From the NCBI RefSeq assembly GCF_001896135.2, contig NZ_MPOH02000016.1:197156-261155 (forward strand): a stretch of 64,000 nt of DNA, read 5' to 3'. The notes under the pieces are model-generated. The model worked only from the letters and a program-made list of their open reading frames with translations. It was not told where the DNA came from and did not search any database. The position numbers were made by a program, and so were the translations under genes. This DNA is from Streptomyces phaeoluteigriseus. Its GTDB lineage: Bacteria > Actinomycetota > Actinomycetes > Streptomycetales > Streptomycetaceae. Positions 63,816-64,000 of the stretch are shown here, one piece after another (positions within the stretch are counted from its first letter, which is position 1; every line of letters begins with the position of its first letter).

Positions 63816-64000
63816 GGGGCGGGGACCGGGCCGGGGAGCGAACTCCGGCCGGCTTCGGAGGGACGTATCAGCGTTTCCGGAACGGCAGTTGGCGCCCTCA
63901 CCGACGGCTATGGCGTAGTGGCCGGGCGGGGGGCCGGCCAGGGAGCGAACTCCGGCCCGGCTTCGGAGGCGCTTTCAGCATGAGCGGCACGGCAGTTGGC
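63779..64000. repeat. Tandem repeat of the TPR-gene 3' end, period 103-107 bp
   Basis: ACGGCAGTTGGC starts copies at 63779, 63882 and 63989, and the array leaves the window. Each copy holds the final codons, the TAG, and a GGGAGCGAACTCCGGCC segment. Copies are about 80 percent alike. Confidence 0.9.

Overview
This window is from a high-GC actinomycete, almost certainly a Streptomyces. The evidence is the strong G/C bias at third codon positions, the many GTG starts, the protein families found only or mainly in Streptomyces, and the gene order. From memory, that order resembles the S. coelicolor SCO6195-SCO6248 interval, where allantoicase, allantoinase, AllR, malate synthase, the uricase block, hyi, glxR, gcl and a pair of acyl-CoA ligases occur in the same relative order.

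The main theme is purine degradation and use of the resulting glyoxylate. Xanthine dehydrogenase (three subunits plus XdhC, 53.9-60.7 kb) makes urate. Uricase, hydroxyisourate hydrolase and OHCU decarboxylase (23.8-25.8 kb) make allantoin. Allantoinase and allantoicase (1-2.2 kb) carry it to ureidoglycolate. The glyoxylate released enters malate synthase (4.7-6.3 kb) or the glycerate route through glyoxylate carboligase (30.5-32.3 kb), hydroxypyruvate isomerase and tartronate semialdehyde reductase (26.8-28.6 kb). Two nucleobase permeases, an 8-oxoguanine/guanine-type deaminase, a MobA-like nucleotidyltransferase and an IclR (AllR) and a PucR regulator complete the system. Four of the scattered promoters share one operator design: two 15-bp TTCC-N7-GGAA-type palindromes exactly 6 bp apart. 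Three promoters share a second palindrome, TTCAAC-N5-GTTGAA.

Other genes lie between these blocks. At 6.3-13.7 kb are a SelW-like protein, a HipA-like kinase, two divergent NIS siderophore synthetases and a von Willebrand factor A protein with a membrane partner. At 13.1-20.5 kb are HxlR regulators, an aminotransferase, a phosphatase, a thioesterase, an MFS exporter and an exonuclease. At 32.5-41 kb are two acyl-CoA ligases, a GAF/LuxR regulator and a large LuxR-type ATPase regulator. At 41.3-53.9 kb are a trypsin, an AlkZ-like protein, CorA, NAD kinase, a GNAT protein, CGNR and TetR regulators, a GH43 arabinofuranosidase, a polysaccharide deacetylase and an orphan LanC-like cyclase.

Two features apply to the whole window. 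First, nine otherwise normal genes contain about 14 one- or two-base indels that break the reading frame, which points to sequence error more than to mass gene decay. Second, most long intergenic spaces hold short tandem repeats (periods 9-107 bp), several of which run into the 3' ends of genes.
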